64,000 nucleotides of DNA from assembly GCA_002813105.2 (NCBI GenBank), contig CP017966.2, forward strand, positions 1,003,437 to 1,067,436. The letters run 5' to 3'. Positions 54,168-62,521 of this stretch are shown in pieces. Positions within the stretch are counted from its first letter, which is position 1. The number at the start of each line of letters is the position of its first letter. The translations under genes were made by a program, and so were the position numbers. The notes beneath the pieces were generated by a model. The model did not search any database. It worked only from the letters and a program-made list of their open reading frames with translations, and was not told the origin of the DNA. The DNA comes from Methanosarcinales archaeon Met12. Its GTDB lineage: Archaea > Halobacteriota > UBA148 > JAJOKI01.

Positions 54168-54905
54168 ATGCCTATCAAGAACGGAGATTTTATCAAAATT
54201 TCATATACAGGACGACTGAAGAACGGGACCGTCTTCGATACGACGGATGGAAAAATCGCAAAAGAAGCAGGCACCTTCGACGAAAAGGCGAAATATGAGC
54301 CACAGCTGGTCGTGGTCGGAGCTGGACATGCAGTAAAAGGGTTAGAAGAGGACATGGTAGGAAGAGATATCGGATACGGGGGCTCTGTGGAAGTGCCACC
54401 TGAAAAGGGGTTTGGCGAGCGGAATCCAGCGTTAATCGAGACTTTTTCGATAACCAAGTTTAAAGAAAAGCCACAACCGGGAATGCAGGTCAGCATAGAT
54501 GGCAGGAATGGAGTTGTGGAGACTGCAATCGGCCGTAGAGCGCGCGTTGATTTCAACCACCCTCTGGCAGGTATACTGTTAGTATATGATTACGTCATAG
54601 AAGAAAAGATAGATGATACAAAAGCCAAGATAAAAGGACTTATAAATTTGTATGCGCGTGCCGACCTCGACGTTGAAATCCAGGGCGATATAGCAAAGGT
54701 AATCGTTCCATATTCGCTATCATTTGATCAGCGCTGGATAATATCAAAACGCCAGATAGCCGATGAGATTTTGGCTCACACCGACATCAAAGAGATGCTG
54801 TATATCGAGAAATACACGAAGTCAAAAAAGGATGTGGCCAAGAAGTCTGCGAAGAAGCCCATAAAGAAATCGGCTAAAAAATCAGGCAAGAAAAAAATCA
54901 GATAA
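54168..54905 (+). CDS. FKBP/SlyD-type peptidyl-prolyl isomerase with Lys-rich tail
   Basis: 245 residues. FKBP domain interrupted by an IF (chaperone) insertion: FIKISYTGRLKNGTVFDTT, VVVGAGHAVKGLEEDMVGRD, VPPEKGFGERNP, then FNHPLAGILLVYDY. A second, archaeal-specific module fills 155-215, and the last 30 residues are alternating Lys, Ser and Ala (KKSAKKPIKKSAKK), likely to bind nucleic acid or ribosomes. The tail is unusual in length. Protein folding function in the cytoplasm. Confidence 0.9.
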   Translation: MPIKNGDFIKISYTGRLKNGTVFDTTDGKIAKEAGTFDEKAKYEPQLVVVGAGHAVKGLEEDMVGRDIGYGGSVEVPPEKGFGERNPALIETFSITKFKEKPQPGMQVSIDGRNGVVETAIGRRARVDFNHPLAGILLVYDYVIEEKIDDTKAKIKGLINLYARADLDVEIQGDIAKVIVPYSLSFDQRWIISKRQIADEILAHTDIKEMLYIEKYTKSKKDVAKKSAKKPIKKSAKKSGKKKIR

Positions 54906-54970
54906 GAAGCAGGAAACCGAGAAAAAATAGCATTTGAGAAGTGATGGTGCGGCAGGTATATATGGGGAAA

Positions 54971-55000
54971 TCAAACTAAGACTACCCCTATCTTTCTCAT
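54971..55000 (-). pseudogene. Remnant of a second LEA14-like gene start
   Basis: After the downstream copy of the 23-bp repeat, the minus strand has AAGGAGAGG, then ATG and MRKIGVVLV followed by TGA. The intact gene upstream starts MIRKIGTMVVLGV after the same repeat. Promoter, ribosome site and first codons thus remain of a tandem copy whose body is gone. Confidence 0.6.
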
Positions 55001-55017
55001 ACTACCTCTCCTTGTTA

Positions 55018-55040
55018 TCTCGTTACAAGCTTTAAGTGTA
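55018..55040. repeat. 23-bp direct repeat, downstream copy
   Basis: Identical over 23 bp to 55874-55896 (core GTTACAAGCTTTAAGTGTA). On the minus strand both copies stand just before an ATG with ribosome site, so the repeat is probably the promoter region of a once-duplicated gene. Confidence 0.75.
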
Positions 55041-55050
55041 TATTGATTCT

Positions 55051-55857
55051 TTATAGTAACCCTAGCTCGACGCTGGTTGTTATGGTTGTGCTGATCGGGA
55101 TTGTTTCTTCTACACCACTCAATCCTACAGAAGTTTCAACCTTTGTTTTCACCGGGTTGGTGAGCTTGTCGTAGGGTATTGTGATCGTTCCTTCGAGGAT
55201 TGCTGTACCTTTTGCTGGTATCGTCTTTCCAGGAATAATTCCGCTACTTATCTCTGCCCCATACTTGTCGTACATCGTTATGGACGTGTCGCCTATCCCG
55301 AAGCTGAGGTCGTTGGGGTTGGTGATGGTTATCTTGATGTCTGCGGTTGCGGTTGGAACACCTATCTTTAGTGTGACTTCAGACTTGATCTGAGGGGAAG
55401 CAAACAACCTGCTCATAGAGGGAATCTTGATGGTGGCACTCGTCTCTATGTCAAGCTCCTTCTCTATTCCAGCAGCGCCCACAACCCCACTGAGTGAAGT
55501 TATGGCCCTCTCAGCATTCAACACCCCAAAGCCTACCTGTGCTTTTCCATCGAACTCTCTTGCTTCTTGGCTTGGAACATCCCCACCTTCCATATACATT
55601 GATCCCAGCTCGGCACCAGTATCGTCATGCAACACGAGCCTCAGGTCTTTGAGTGTTATGCTGAATGGGTTCGGGTTCTGAACAGATAGCGCTATGGAGA
55701 AGAAGACGCCTTGATCGTTCACTTCATCGAGTACTATCGTCAAACTTGTTTTCGGTGCTTCAATCAGCGTTGGTGCCGTCTCAACGCAACCAGAAGTAAA
55801 AGCTACACCCACAATTAGAACCCCAAGCACGACCATAGTTCCTATCTTTCTTATCAT
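55051..55857 (-). CDS. LEA14-like (WHy domain) lipoprotein
   Basis: 268 residues. Signal peptide with lipobox FTSGC (Cys about 27). Two WHy/LEA14 beta-sandwich units follow: SLTIVLDEVNDQGVFFSIALSVQNPNPFSITLKDL and VPTATADIKITITNPNDLSFGIGDTS, each with the family's NPNP/NPN signature. Likely on the outer face of the membrane; LEA14-type proteins are tied to desiccation or stress in other organisms, not proven here. GGAGAG lies before the ATG. A relic of a tandem copy follows. Confidence 0.83.
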   Translation of the reverse strand: MIRKIGTMVVLGVLIVGVAFTSGCVETAPTLIEAPKTSLTIVLDEVNDQGVFFSIALSVQNPNPFSITLKDLRLVLHDDTGAELGSMYMEGGDVPSQEAREFDGKAQVGFGVLNAERAITSLSGVVGAAGIEKELDIETSATIKIPSMSRLFASPQIKSEVTLKIGVPTATADIKITITNPNDLSFGIGDTSITMYDKYGAEISSGIIPGKTIPAKGTAILEGTITIPYDKLTNPVKTKVETSVGLSGVEETIPISTTITTSVELGLL

Positions 55858-55873
55858 ATCTCTCCTCTATTTT

Positions 55874-55896
55874 TCTCGTTACAAGCTTTAAGTGTA
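55874..55896. repeat. 23-bp direct repeat, upstream (promoter-side) copy
   Basis: First copy of the repeat, 17-39 bp before the LEA14-like start. ACTTAAAGC inside it could be the TATA element on the minus strand. Confidence 0.7.
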
Positions 55897-56077
55897 GTTG
55901 CTGGTGATATATGATTACCTTGCCAAGCTAACGTCTTTACGTTAATCTTACTTTTGTTTTATAATCATTCTATATAAATGTGTTAGTCTGATTTTTTCAG
56001 AGAATTGAATTTTAGGACCACAGAAACTCCTCACACCCCTTAGATAAGACGTCTTTATTCATCTAAAACAATATATT

Positions 56078-56344
56078 TCATCTTCTTTTTAACCGATTAT
56101 AAACCCTTTTCCTCAAATCGACATCGAAGAATATCACTCTTTTTTCTGATTCGTCTATCTTATAGATTATTCGATGCTTTCCAACCCTCCCCCTATAGTA
56201 TCCCTTCAAATCGCCTTTCAAATTAACCCCAGAGTAGGGATTGCTTAAAATTTCCTCAACAACTTCTATAACCCTTTCTTTCACATCTGCATTGAGTTTC
56301 TTCTCTTGTTTCAGGAATGTCTTCAAAAAACGTGCTCTGTGCAT
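56078..56344 (-). CDS. RelE/ParE-type toxin
   Basis: 88 residues. FLKTFLKQEKKLNADVKERVIEVVEEILSNPYSG, LKGDLKGYYRGRVGKHRIIYKID and DLRKRVYNRL are the RelE-fold pattern with the basic active-face residues (R, K, R, Y). RelE enzymes cut mRNA on the ribosome. The antitoxin gene ends 2 bp upstream. Confidence 0.9.
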   Translation of the reverse strand: MHRARFLKTFLKQEKKLNADVKERVIEVVEEILSNPYSGVNLKGDLKGYYRGRVGKHRIIYKIDESEKRVIFFDVDLRKRVYNRLKRR

Positions 56345-56346
56345 CT

Positions 56347-56550
56347 TTACCTTAACAGCTTTTCAATCTCTTCTGGCCTGGCATCTACATAATCACCTGT
56401 TTTTAGTTCTTCCTCTCCCTTTTTTAACCTTTTCAATGTCTCCTCGTCCATGAGCACCTCCAGTGTTTCAAGAATCTGGTCTATCTTCTCATGCGTATCA
56501 TATATCTCTTCAACTATCTTCATTGGTATTTGGATTGTACCAGTCTCCAT
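56347..56550 (-). CDS. Antitoxin partner of RelE
   Basis: 67 residues, acidic and helical: IQIPMKIVEEIYDTHEKIDQILETLEVLMDEETLKRLKKG. It has no strong family match but its size, charge and position directly before the toxin mark it as the antitoxin. The short N-terminal beta segment may form a ribbon-helix-helix DNA-binding dimer. Confidence 0.75.
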   Translation of the reverse strand: METGTIQIPMKIVEEIYDTHEKIDQILETLEVLMDEETLKRLKKGEEELKTGDYVDARPEEIEKLLR

Positions 56551-56617
56551 AATAGTAAAATCTATTTGATCGATATATAAACCTTCGTGTAGAAAAGAGC
56601 GATTGGAATACTCAAGT

Positions 56618-57733
56618 TTATATCACCTTTGTGGTCTTTGCGAGCTCTTCCGCATCTTCTCTAGATAAACCGTCCCCAAGAATCGTATACCTCTCTGGGC
56701 GAATCTCATGGGCATGAACCAGTGCTTCGATGATGTATTTATCTTCGATACCCAGTTCCTTTGAGTTGGTTGGCGCACCTATGTTCCTCAGCGAGTCCCG
56801 AATGGACTGCCAATCCCCACCATGCAAGTACATCATCATGATCGTGCCCACGCCGCACTGCTCACCATGCAGAGCAGGCTTGGGTGATAGCCTATCCAGT
56901 GCATGACTGAATTTGTGCTCCGACCCGCTTGCAGGTCTGGAAGACCCAGCGATGCTCATGGCAACTCCACTCGATATCAGTGCCTTGACCACAATGCGGA
57001 CAAATTTTTCCGAGCCAGGTTTGATAGAGCTAGAAGCATCAATCAATATTTGTGCGGTCATCTTGGAAAGGGCTGCTGCATATTCACTGTAGTCCGCGCC
57101 ATGTAATTTGCCCAATCTCTTTGCCAGTTGCCAGTCCATAACTGCGGTATAGTTGGAGATGATGTCGCCACAACCTGACGCCAGCAATCTATACGGGGCA
57201 GACGCAATGACCTTTGTGTCAACGACGATTCCCATTGGCGCTTGTGCTGGCATCGATATGCTTTGACCGCTTTGCATGAGCGACGCTCGCGACGAAGCTA
57301 TTCCATCATGAGAGGCTGTAGTGGGCACGCTTAAGAACGGAATGTTCAGCTGAGTAGATGCCAGTTTTGCTATGTCTATGCATTTGCCTCCGCCGACACC
57401 CAAGAGAAAAGCCGCACCGATATCGTTCGCCCGCCCTTTGACCCGTTCAACCTCGTGCATAGAAGCAGATAAGACCTCGATTAGGTCTGTATCACAATAA
57501 CCTCCATCAGACAACAATTCAACAACGACGTCTCCTGCTATCTTTTTTGTATTCAAACCCGTTATGACCATGGCACATCCCTGGAGTTTAAGGTCATTGC
57601 AGACATTGACTATCTCGTGTATGGCATTTTGGCCGATGATGATGTTTCTGGGCAATTGCATCCATCGATTAGCGCGAGTTTGTGCAGGATGTGCCTCCAA
57701 CGAATCGATGAGATTTAAGTCATCTTCTCTCAA
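56618..57733 (-). CDS. egsA: sn-Glycerol-1-phosphate dehydrogenase
   Basis: Makes the G1P backbone of archaeal lipids from dihydroxyacetone phosphate. 371 residues. [16 protein letters not shown] (NAD loop), [17 protein letters not shown] with Asp/His zinc region, [12 protein letters not shown] and [18 protein letters not shown] (zinc His ligands) are present. A clear archaeal marker. Confidence 0.97.
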   Translation of the reverse strand: MREDDLNLIDSLEAHPAQTRANRWMQLPRNIIIGQNAIHEIVNVCNDLKLQGCAMVITGLNTKKIAGDVVVELLSDGGYCDTDLIEVLSASMHEVERVKGRANDIGAAFLLGVGGGKCIDIAKLASTQLNIPFLSVPTTASHDGIASSRASLMQSGQSISMPAQAPMGIVVDTKVIASAPYRLLASGCGDIISNYTAVMDWQLAKRLGKLHGADYSEYAAALSKMTAQILIDASSSIKPGSEKFVRIVVKALISSGVAMSIAGSSRPASGSEHKFSHALDRLSPKPALHGEQCGVGTIMMMYLHGGDWQSIRDSLRNIGAPTNSKELGIEDKYIIEALVHAHEIRPERYTILGDGLSREDAEELAKTTKVI

Positions 57734-57744
57734 ATAAACACCCC

Positions 57745-58575
57745 ATGATCGATATCATTAGACAATTCATCCTCAAATATTATATCGACCCCATCATATA
57801 TGATACAGGCTATAATCCTGTGAATACACTGACGTTTGGCATTCTGCTATGCGTTATTCTCTTAGGGATATTAAAGTTACTGGAAAAACTAGATATCGAA
57901 ATCGATCAGCAATTTATGCTCGCAGTTGTGCCATATGTCCTGGTTGGCGGAGTGCTCAGGGTCTTGGAAGACGCTGGAACATTCGCACCTCCAGTAAATT
58001 ATCTGTTTGTCACACCGCTGGTCCAATTTTTTGTGCTCATCGTATGTATCATTATACTATTGGCATTGGCCAGACTACGTCAAACCAATAAAATAGATGC
58101 CATCACGCCGATGTTTGGGTATGTTGGAATTACTTGGTTCGTTCTTAGCACTTTGATTCTGCTCTTAAAAACAGAGGTGGTTTTCCCGTGGGTTCCAGTT
58201 GCAGTTATGGGAATTGCAACGGTTCTTACATCAGCGGTATATCTTACGGGGAGGCGGTCAAAATTCTTCAACGATCGTTTCAGCATCTTCATCATCTGGT
58301 CGCACCTTTTCGATGCATCCTCTACTCACATAGGGGTAGACTTTCTGGATTATCTCGAAAAACACATATTACCGGCGCTTCTAATAGAATTGAGTGGCAC
58401 TGCGATGGTGATGTATCCGTTGAAGCTCGTCGTGGTCATTCCGATTTTGTATATCCTCAACACCCAGTTTAAGGATACGAACGATAGACTCGGCAATATA
58501 TTAAAACTGGCGATTCTGATGATGGGGCTATCTCCTGGATTGAGGAATACATTAAGAATGATGTTGGGGATATGA
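57745..58575 (+). CDS. DUF63 membrane protein
   Basis: 276 residues with seven or eight helices. [26 protein letters not shown] at the N-terminus and [21 protein letters not shown] are the DUF63 signatures; all members are archaeal and unassigned. It diverges from egsA across 11 bp and precedes proS by 7 bp. Confidence 0.88.
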   Translation: MIDIIRQFILKYYIDPIIYDTGYNPVNTLTFGILLCVILLGILKLLEKLDIEIDQQFMLAVVPYVLVGGVLRVLEDAGTFAPPVNYLFVTPLVQFFVLIVCIIILLALARLRQTNKIDAITPMFGYVGITWFVLSTLILLLKTEVVFPWVPVAVMGIATVLTSAVYLTGRRSKFFNDRFSIFIIWSHLFDASSTHIGVDFLDYLEKHILPALLIELSGTAMVMYPLKLVVVIPILYILNTQFKDTNDRLGNILKLAILMMGLSPGLRNTLRMMLGI

Positions 58576-58582
58576 GGTTATT

Positions 58583-60001
58583 ATGGTGAAATCAAAATCA
58601 CTTCCAAAAAAAGAAGATTTCAGTGAGTGGTACAACGAGATACTTTCCGTGGCAGAAATCACAGACGTTAGATACCCTATCAAAGGACTCTGTGTGTGGC
58701 ATCCATTTGGCTTCGCGCTCAGAGACAAGGTGTATGCCATTTTAAAGTCATTGTTGGACGCAGACCATCAAGAGGCTCTTTTTCCGCTGCTGATACCAGA
58801 AAATGAGTTCATGAAAGAGGCGGAACACATCCGTGGTTTTGAGAATGAGGTCTATTGGGTCACAAAAGGCGGGTCCACTCCTTTAGAAGTCCAACTGGCA
58901 CTGCGTCCAACATCGGAAACTGCAATATATCCCATGTTCAAGCTCTGGATACGTTCACATGTCGATCTGCCATTGAGGATATATCAAATAGTAAATACGT
59001 TCAGATATGAGACAAAGCATACGCGTCCGCTCATACGGCTCAGGGAAATCACATCGTTTAAAGAGGCACATACAGCTCACACGACATGGGATGATGCTGA
59101 GAATCAGGTGCGCGAAGCGATGCGAGTCTATTCTGAGTTTTACAGTCGGCTGGCAGTTCCACACGTCATAACCAAACGTCCGCAGTGGGACAAATTTCCA
59201 GGAGCGGATTACACGATGGCGGTGGACACCCTGATGCCCGATGGGAAGACACTCCAGATCGGAACGATTCACCATCTGGGCACCAATTTCGCCAAGACGT
59301 TTGACATTCAATATGAGGATGTCAATGGCGAGCAGCAGTATGTCCACCAAACGTGTTATGGCATTTCAGAACGGTGTATTGCGGCGGTAATAGCGGTACA
59401 CGGCGACGACGGGGGACTGGTGCTGCCGCCGGAGGTTGCGCCGACCCAAGTCGTCATAATTCCCATTCTTTTTGGCTCTGGAAGAGAAATACTACATGCG
59501 TGTAAACACGTTCGTGAGATGTTAAGCGGCGCTGGTTTTAGGGTTGTTCTGGACGACTCGGACGAGAGACCGGGTGCCAAGTATTTCAAGTGGGAGATGA
59601 AAGGCGTTCCTTTGAGGATAGAGATTGGTCCGCGAGACCTGAAGGAAAAGATGGTTACGCTCGTGCAGAGGGATACCTTTGGGAAGGAATCTATACCGCA
59701 ATCCGAATTAGTTGAGGCGATAGGACAAAAGCTGGAGGAAATACATGCAAACCTCTATGAGCAGGCGAGAATATCATTCAATGCGAGAATCGTCGATTGT
59801 AAGGAGATGGGCGAGGCGAAAGTCGCAGTTAAGAAGGGCATAGCCAAGGTCAACTGGTGCGGCGAAGAAGAGTGTGGCATGAAAATGGAAGATGCTGCCG
59901 ATGCAGACATGCTCGGTGAGTTGGCGCAGACCAAAAAGGGAAAGTGCCCCATCTGCAACAAGGAAACGAACAAGGTCGTGTTGATGGCGAGGGCGTATTA
60001 G
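58583..60001 (+). CDS. proS: Prolyl-tRNA synthetase (archaeal/eukaryal type)
   Basis: 472 residues. [65 protein letters not shown] (motif 2 region), GERCIAA-like [17 protein letters not shown] and a C-terminal zinc region ([15 protein letters not shown]) define the archaeal type. The end VLMARAY is normal. The integrase tail relic starts in another frame over the last bases. Confidence 0.96.
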   Translation: MVKSKSLPKKEDFSEWYNEILSVAEITDVRYPIKGLCVWHPFGFALRDKVYAILKSLLDADHQEALFPLLIPENEFMKEAEHIRGFENEVYWVTKGGSTPLEVQLALRPTSETAIYPMFKLWIRSHVDLPLRIYQIVNTFRYETKHTRPLIRLREITSFKEAHTAHTTWDDAENQVREAMRVYSEFYSRLAVPHVITKRPQWDKFPGADYTMAVDTLMPDGKTLQIGTIHHLGTNFAKTFDIQYEDVNGEQQYVHQTCYGISERCIAAVIAVHGDDGGLVLPPEVAPTQVVIIPILFGSGREILHACKHVREMLSGAGFRVVLDDSDERPGAKYFKWEMKGVPLRIEIGPRDLKEKMVTLVQRDTFGKESIPQSELVEAIGQKLEEIHANLYEQARISFNARIVDCKEMGEAKVAVKKGIAKVNWCGEEECGMKMEDAADADMLGELAQTKKGKCPICNKETNKVVLMARAY

Positions 60002-60096
60002 GGCATAAAAGCTCAAAAACTACTGAGATATATACTCATGTAAGCACCAGAGATTTAGGCAGGATTAAGAGTCCTCTGGATAACTTACAGATAAGG
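59998..60096 (+). pseudogene. C-terminal relic of an older tyrosine recombinase at the proS stop
   Basis: Starting over the last codon of proS, this frame reads [21 protein letters not shown] and RIKSPLDNL, the H/W box, catalytic Tyr and SPLD tail of a tyrosine recombinase. It is about 70 percent identical in DNA to 61118-61212 of the intact gene. The remainder of that older gene is absent. Confidence 0.78.
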
Positions 60097-60165
60097 GGCG
60101 GGGAAGATAAGATGATTAAAGATGGAGAAGTTCGACCAGAGGGATGTATATGCGAACCATGTTCT

Positions 60166-60190
60166 GATATAATACCAAAATGGAAGGATA
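60166..60190 (+). repeat. Att-like 25-bp repeat, upstream copy
   Basis: Matches 61298-61322 at 24 of 25 positions (starts GATATAAT, ends GGAAGGATA). GAAGTT follows eight bases on, as at the downstream copy. It lies 26 bp before the recombinase start. Confidence 0.7.
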
Positions 60191-60216
60191 GAGAAGTTCG
60201 CATAGGAAGGGAGGAA

Positions 60217-60693
60217 ATGATAGAGGTCAAGAGAGATGAAGAAAGGATTAGAATCTCTTTTCCTTATAATCCAAACTACATCACAAAAATTAAAACTATC
60301 GCAGGATACAGATGGCATCCAGAGGAGAGATGCTGGAGTGTGCCCTATTCCAAGCTTGAAACACTCTTATCTGTTTTTGATGGAGAAAATCTGGTAATTG
60401 ACCCTATTATACATTTAGACGAGTTGAAGAAGGAACTTGTGCTAAGGAAATACAGTCAGAGAACGGTAAAACTGTATTTGTATCATAACAAGGAGTTTCT
60501 GGAAGTCTCCAAGAAGAATCCTTATGCAGTGTCCGATGAGGATATAAGAGATTATCTGTATCATCTGGTGAATGACAGGGAGGCTTCTGCATCCACTTTA
60601 AACACCGCAATCAATGCGCTGAAGTTTTATTATGGCGAGATTTTAAAGCAGAGAAGCGACCGAGGAAGGATAAGAAGTTGCCGGTTGTATTGA
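60217..60693 (+). CDS. Tyrosine recombinase, N-terminal part with HARP-like and core-binding domains
   Basis: 158 residues from ATG 60217, which has GGGAGG upstream. Residues 5-50 (IRISFPYNPNYITKIKTIAGYRWHPEERCWSVP) look like the small HARP-type module; 60-145 form a SAM-like core-binding domain (ELVLRKYSQRTVKLYLYH, STLNTAINALKFYYGEILK). The frame ends in nonsense after a T-TTA-AAG heptamer at about 60647, where a -1 shift would enter the catalytic frame (AEKRPRKDKK, LPVVLS). Read as one gene, it would make a 360-residue recombinase. Otherwise it is disrupted by a one-base deletion. Confidence 0.75.
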   Translation: MIEVKRDEERIRISFPYNPNYITKIKTIAGYRWHPEERCWSVPYSKLETLLSVFDGENLVIDPIIHLDELKKELVLRKYSQRTVKLYLYHNKEFLEVSKKNPYAVSDEDIRDYLYHLVNDREASASTLNTAINALKFYYGEILKQRSDRGRIRSCRLY

Positions 60694-61304
60694 GTCAGGA
60701 GGAGGTTTCTCAAATACTTTCATCTGTAAATAACATAAAACACAAAGTAATCTTAATGCTTATTTATTCTGCAGGCTTAAGAGTAAGTGAGGTAGTGAAG
60801 TTGAAGCCAGCGGATATTGATATTCAAAGGAAGCTTATTCACGTTAAGGGTGCGAAAGGGAGAAAGGACAGGTATACGATTCTATCGGATGTGGCAATTG
60901 AAACTTTGGGTTTGTATTTAAAGATGTATCAACCGGAAAAGTGGGTTTTTCCCGGACAAAAAGAAGGGCTGCACATTACAACAAGAACAGTGCAAAGGAT
61001 ATTTGAAGATGCTATCAAAAAAGCGGATATTGATAAAGAAGTTAGTGTTCACTCGCTAAGGCACAGCTTCGCTACTCACCTCTTAGAAAGCGGAGTGGAT
61101 TTGAGGTATATTCAAGAACTGCTGGGGCATAAGAACAGTAAAACAACGGAGATATACACACATGTAAGCAATAAAGATTTGAGTAAGATAAAAAGCCCGC
61201 TAGATTTAATAATGAAGAATTCGTATATTGAAAATAAGGTTGAAGGAGATGAAGGTTATCAGTCTGCTAAAGGGAGGTATATACGAAGTAAGTTTCAGAT
61301 ATAA
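60678..61304 (+). CDS. Tyrosine recombinase, catalytic domain
   Basis: Up to 208 residues. All catalytic residues are in place: Arg in AGLRVSEVV, Lys in GAKGRKDRYT, HxxR in HSLRHSFATHLLESG, His in LLGHKNSKTTE and Tyr in IYTHV, ending IKSPLDL as in XerC/D and integron integrases. It starts LPVVLSQEEV, like IntI, but has no extra helix insertion between the Lys and HxxR boxes that marks true IntI. Its stop codon (TAA in ATATAA) lies in the downstream att-like site. Joined to the N-terminal part only through a -1 frameshift. Confidence 0.85.
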   Translation: MPVVLSQEEVSQILSSVNNIKHKVILMLIYSAGLRVSEVVKLKPADIDIQRKLIHVKGAKGRKDRYTILSDVAIETLGLYLKMYQPEKWVFPGQKEGLHITTRTVQRIFEDAIKKADIDKEVSVHSLRHSFATHLLESGVDLRYIQELLGHKNSKTTEIYTHVSNKDLSKIKSPLDLIMKNSYIENKVEGDEGYQSAKGRYIRSKFQI

Positions 61305-61356
61305 TCCCAAAATGGAAGGATATACGACATTAATGTCGGATATACCGAAGTTATAT
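61298..61356 (+). repeat. Att-like site downstream of the recombinase, cassette array start
   Basis: Begins with the 25-bp repeat (61298-61322), then the palindrome CGACAT-TA-ATGTCG, direct repeats of GGATATAC, and ends GAAGTTATAT. The first cassette starts at G61350/T61351. ATATAAT at the left could act as R'' to GTTATAT. It could be the attI-like primary site or an attC belonging to a recombinase cassette. Confidence 0.6.
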
Positions 61357-61380
61357 GAAATGGCGTTGAAGGAGTAAAAT

Positions 61381-61731
61381 ATGGAAGAAAAAAGTCCAAC
61401 GCAAAAAGCATGGGAAACAATGAGAAATAAGGGTCCAGGGAAAAAATCTGCATATACAAAAAAGCGTAAGGAAGGTGCTAGAAAAGCAGCTGTAAAGGTC
61501 AAAAATAAACAGTGGGAAATTGAAAAAGTGGAATATTTAAAGGCATTAAAAGAAAAGGCGATGCCAGATACATGTGTTGTTTGTGGCGATAGCAGACTAT
61601 TTGTTCTTCAGGTTCATCATGCAGACCCTGAGAAAAAAATTGAAGTAATGCTGTGTGCAAATTGCCACGATACAGTTAGACGAGGTACTTTCGGGGATTT
61701 GAGGGAAGCGCACAAGGGAGACGATGAATGA
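61381..61731 (+). CDS. HNH-like zinc-binding protein (cassette 1)
   Basis: 116 residues. A basic helical N-terminus ([25 protein letters not shown]) is followed by [22 protein letters not shown] and [12 protein letters not shown]: two CxxC pairs around a His-His as in HNH nucleases. The final catalytic His/Asn is less certain. Could be an endonuclease or a nucleic-acid-binding zinc protein. GAAGGAG lies before the ATG. Confidence 0.75.
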   Translation: MEEKSPTQKAWETMRNKGPGKKSAYTKKRKEGARKAAVKVKNKQWEIEKVEYLKALKEKAMPDTCVVCGDSRLFVLQVHHADPEKKIEVMLCANCHDTVRRGTFGDLREAHKGDDE

Positions 61732-61752
61732 ATTATATCGATACGCCACTTC

Positions 61753-61838
61753 ATATCACACAGCATAAAAGGTTCGCCCTTCGGGCTCACCCAAATTTTT
61801 GTTTCGCAAAAACTTCTTTTATGCTGAAACCGTTATAT
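61753..61838 (+). repeat. attC-like site of cassette 1
   Basis: 86 bp. Left box ATATCAC (one mismatch to ATATAAC), right box GTTATAT at 61832-61838. An 11-bp perfect stem CAGCATAAAAG/CTTTTATGCTG encloses two smaller hairpins, CGCCC-TTC-GGGC and a TTTTTG-TTTCG-CAAAAA stem. Overall shape fits an attC recognised as a folded single strand. Confidence 0.7.
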
Positions 61839-61916
61839 GAAATCGTGGACTTCTGGCGCAAAAATGATAAATATAAAAAGTATAAATCTATAACTAAAAC
61901 TAAAGGAGGTAAAACT

Positions 61917-62501
61917 ATGAGAAAGACAATTGAAAATCTGACAAGGGCTTTTATCGGTGAAAGCCAGGCAAGGAATAGATATACTTTCTATTCCAAAATT
62001 GCCAAAAAAGAAGGGTTTGAACAGATCGCTGAGATTTTTCTCATCACCGCAGAAAACGAGAAAGAACATGCAAGCTGGTTATTTAAGTTAATTAACGAGT
62101 TGAAAAAGAAGAGCAAGGAAAACCTTGATGAAATAAAGGTTGAGGCAGTAGCCCCAACAATACTTGGCACAACAGCTGAGAATTTGAAAGCAGCAATTGC
62201 TGGCGAAAATTATGAGTACACAAAAATGTATCCGGAATTTGCTGATGTTGCTGAAAAAGAAGGATTTCCTGAAATTGCCAAAAGGCTAAGAGCGATTGCG
62301 GTAGCTGAACAACATCATGAGGAGAGATACAAGAAACTTTTGAAAGAAGTTGAAGCAGGAACAGTGTTCAAAAAAGAGAAAGAAGTGTGGTGGGTTTGTC
62401 GTGAATGTGGATATGTTTATTTTGGAACAATGCCGCCGGAAAGATGTCCATCTTGCGACCACGGAAGAAGCTTTTATCAAATTAAATGTGAAGAATATTA
62501 A
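61917..62501 (+). CDS. rbr: Rubrerythrin (cassette 2)
   Basis: 194 residues from ATG 61917, which has AAAGGAGGT before it. The diiron domain has [43 protein letters not shown] and EQHHEERY; the C-terminal rubredoxin-like domain has [10 protein letters not shown] and CPSCDHG. It reduces hydrogen peroxide in anaerobes. AATATAAAAAG near 61870 could be a cassette-borne promoter, unusual for integron cassettes. Paired with superoxide dismutase. Confidence 0.95.
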   Translation: MRKTIENLTRAFIGESQARNRYTFYSKIAKKEGFEQIAEIFLITAENEKEHASWLFKLINELKKKSKENLDEIKVEAVAPTILGTTAENLKAAIAGENYEYTKMYPEFADVAEKEGFPEIAKRLRAIAVAEQHHEERYKKLLKEVEAGTVFKKEKEVWWVCRECGYVYFGTMPPERCPSCDHGRSFYQIKCEEY

Positions 62502-62521
62502 AATTAAGGAAGTAACAATAT

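Noticed and set aside
55018..55896. 23-bp repeats around the LEA14-like gene as attachment sites
   Set aside because: Each copy is followed by a ribosome site and start codon, so gene duplication explains them better; no integrase is present.
61728..61916. N-terminal extension of rubrerythrin from 61728
   Set aside because: The frame runs through the attC-like hairpins; AAAGGAGGT and the family N-terminus fix the start at 61917.
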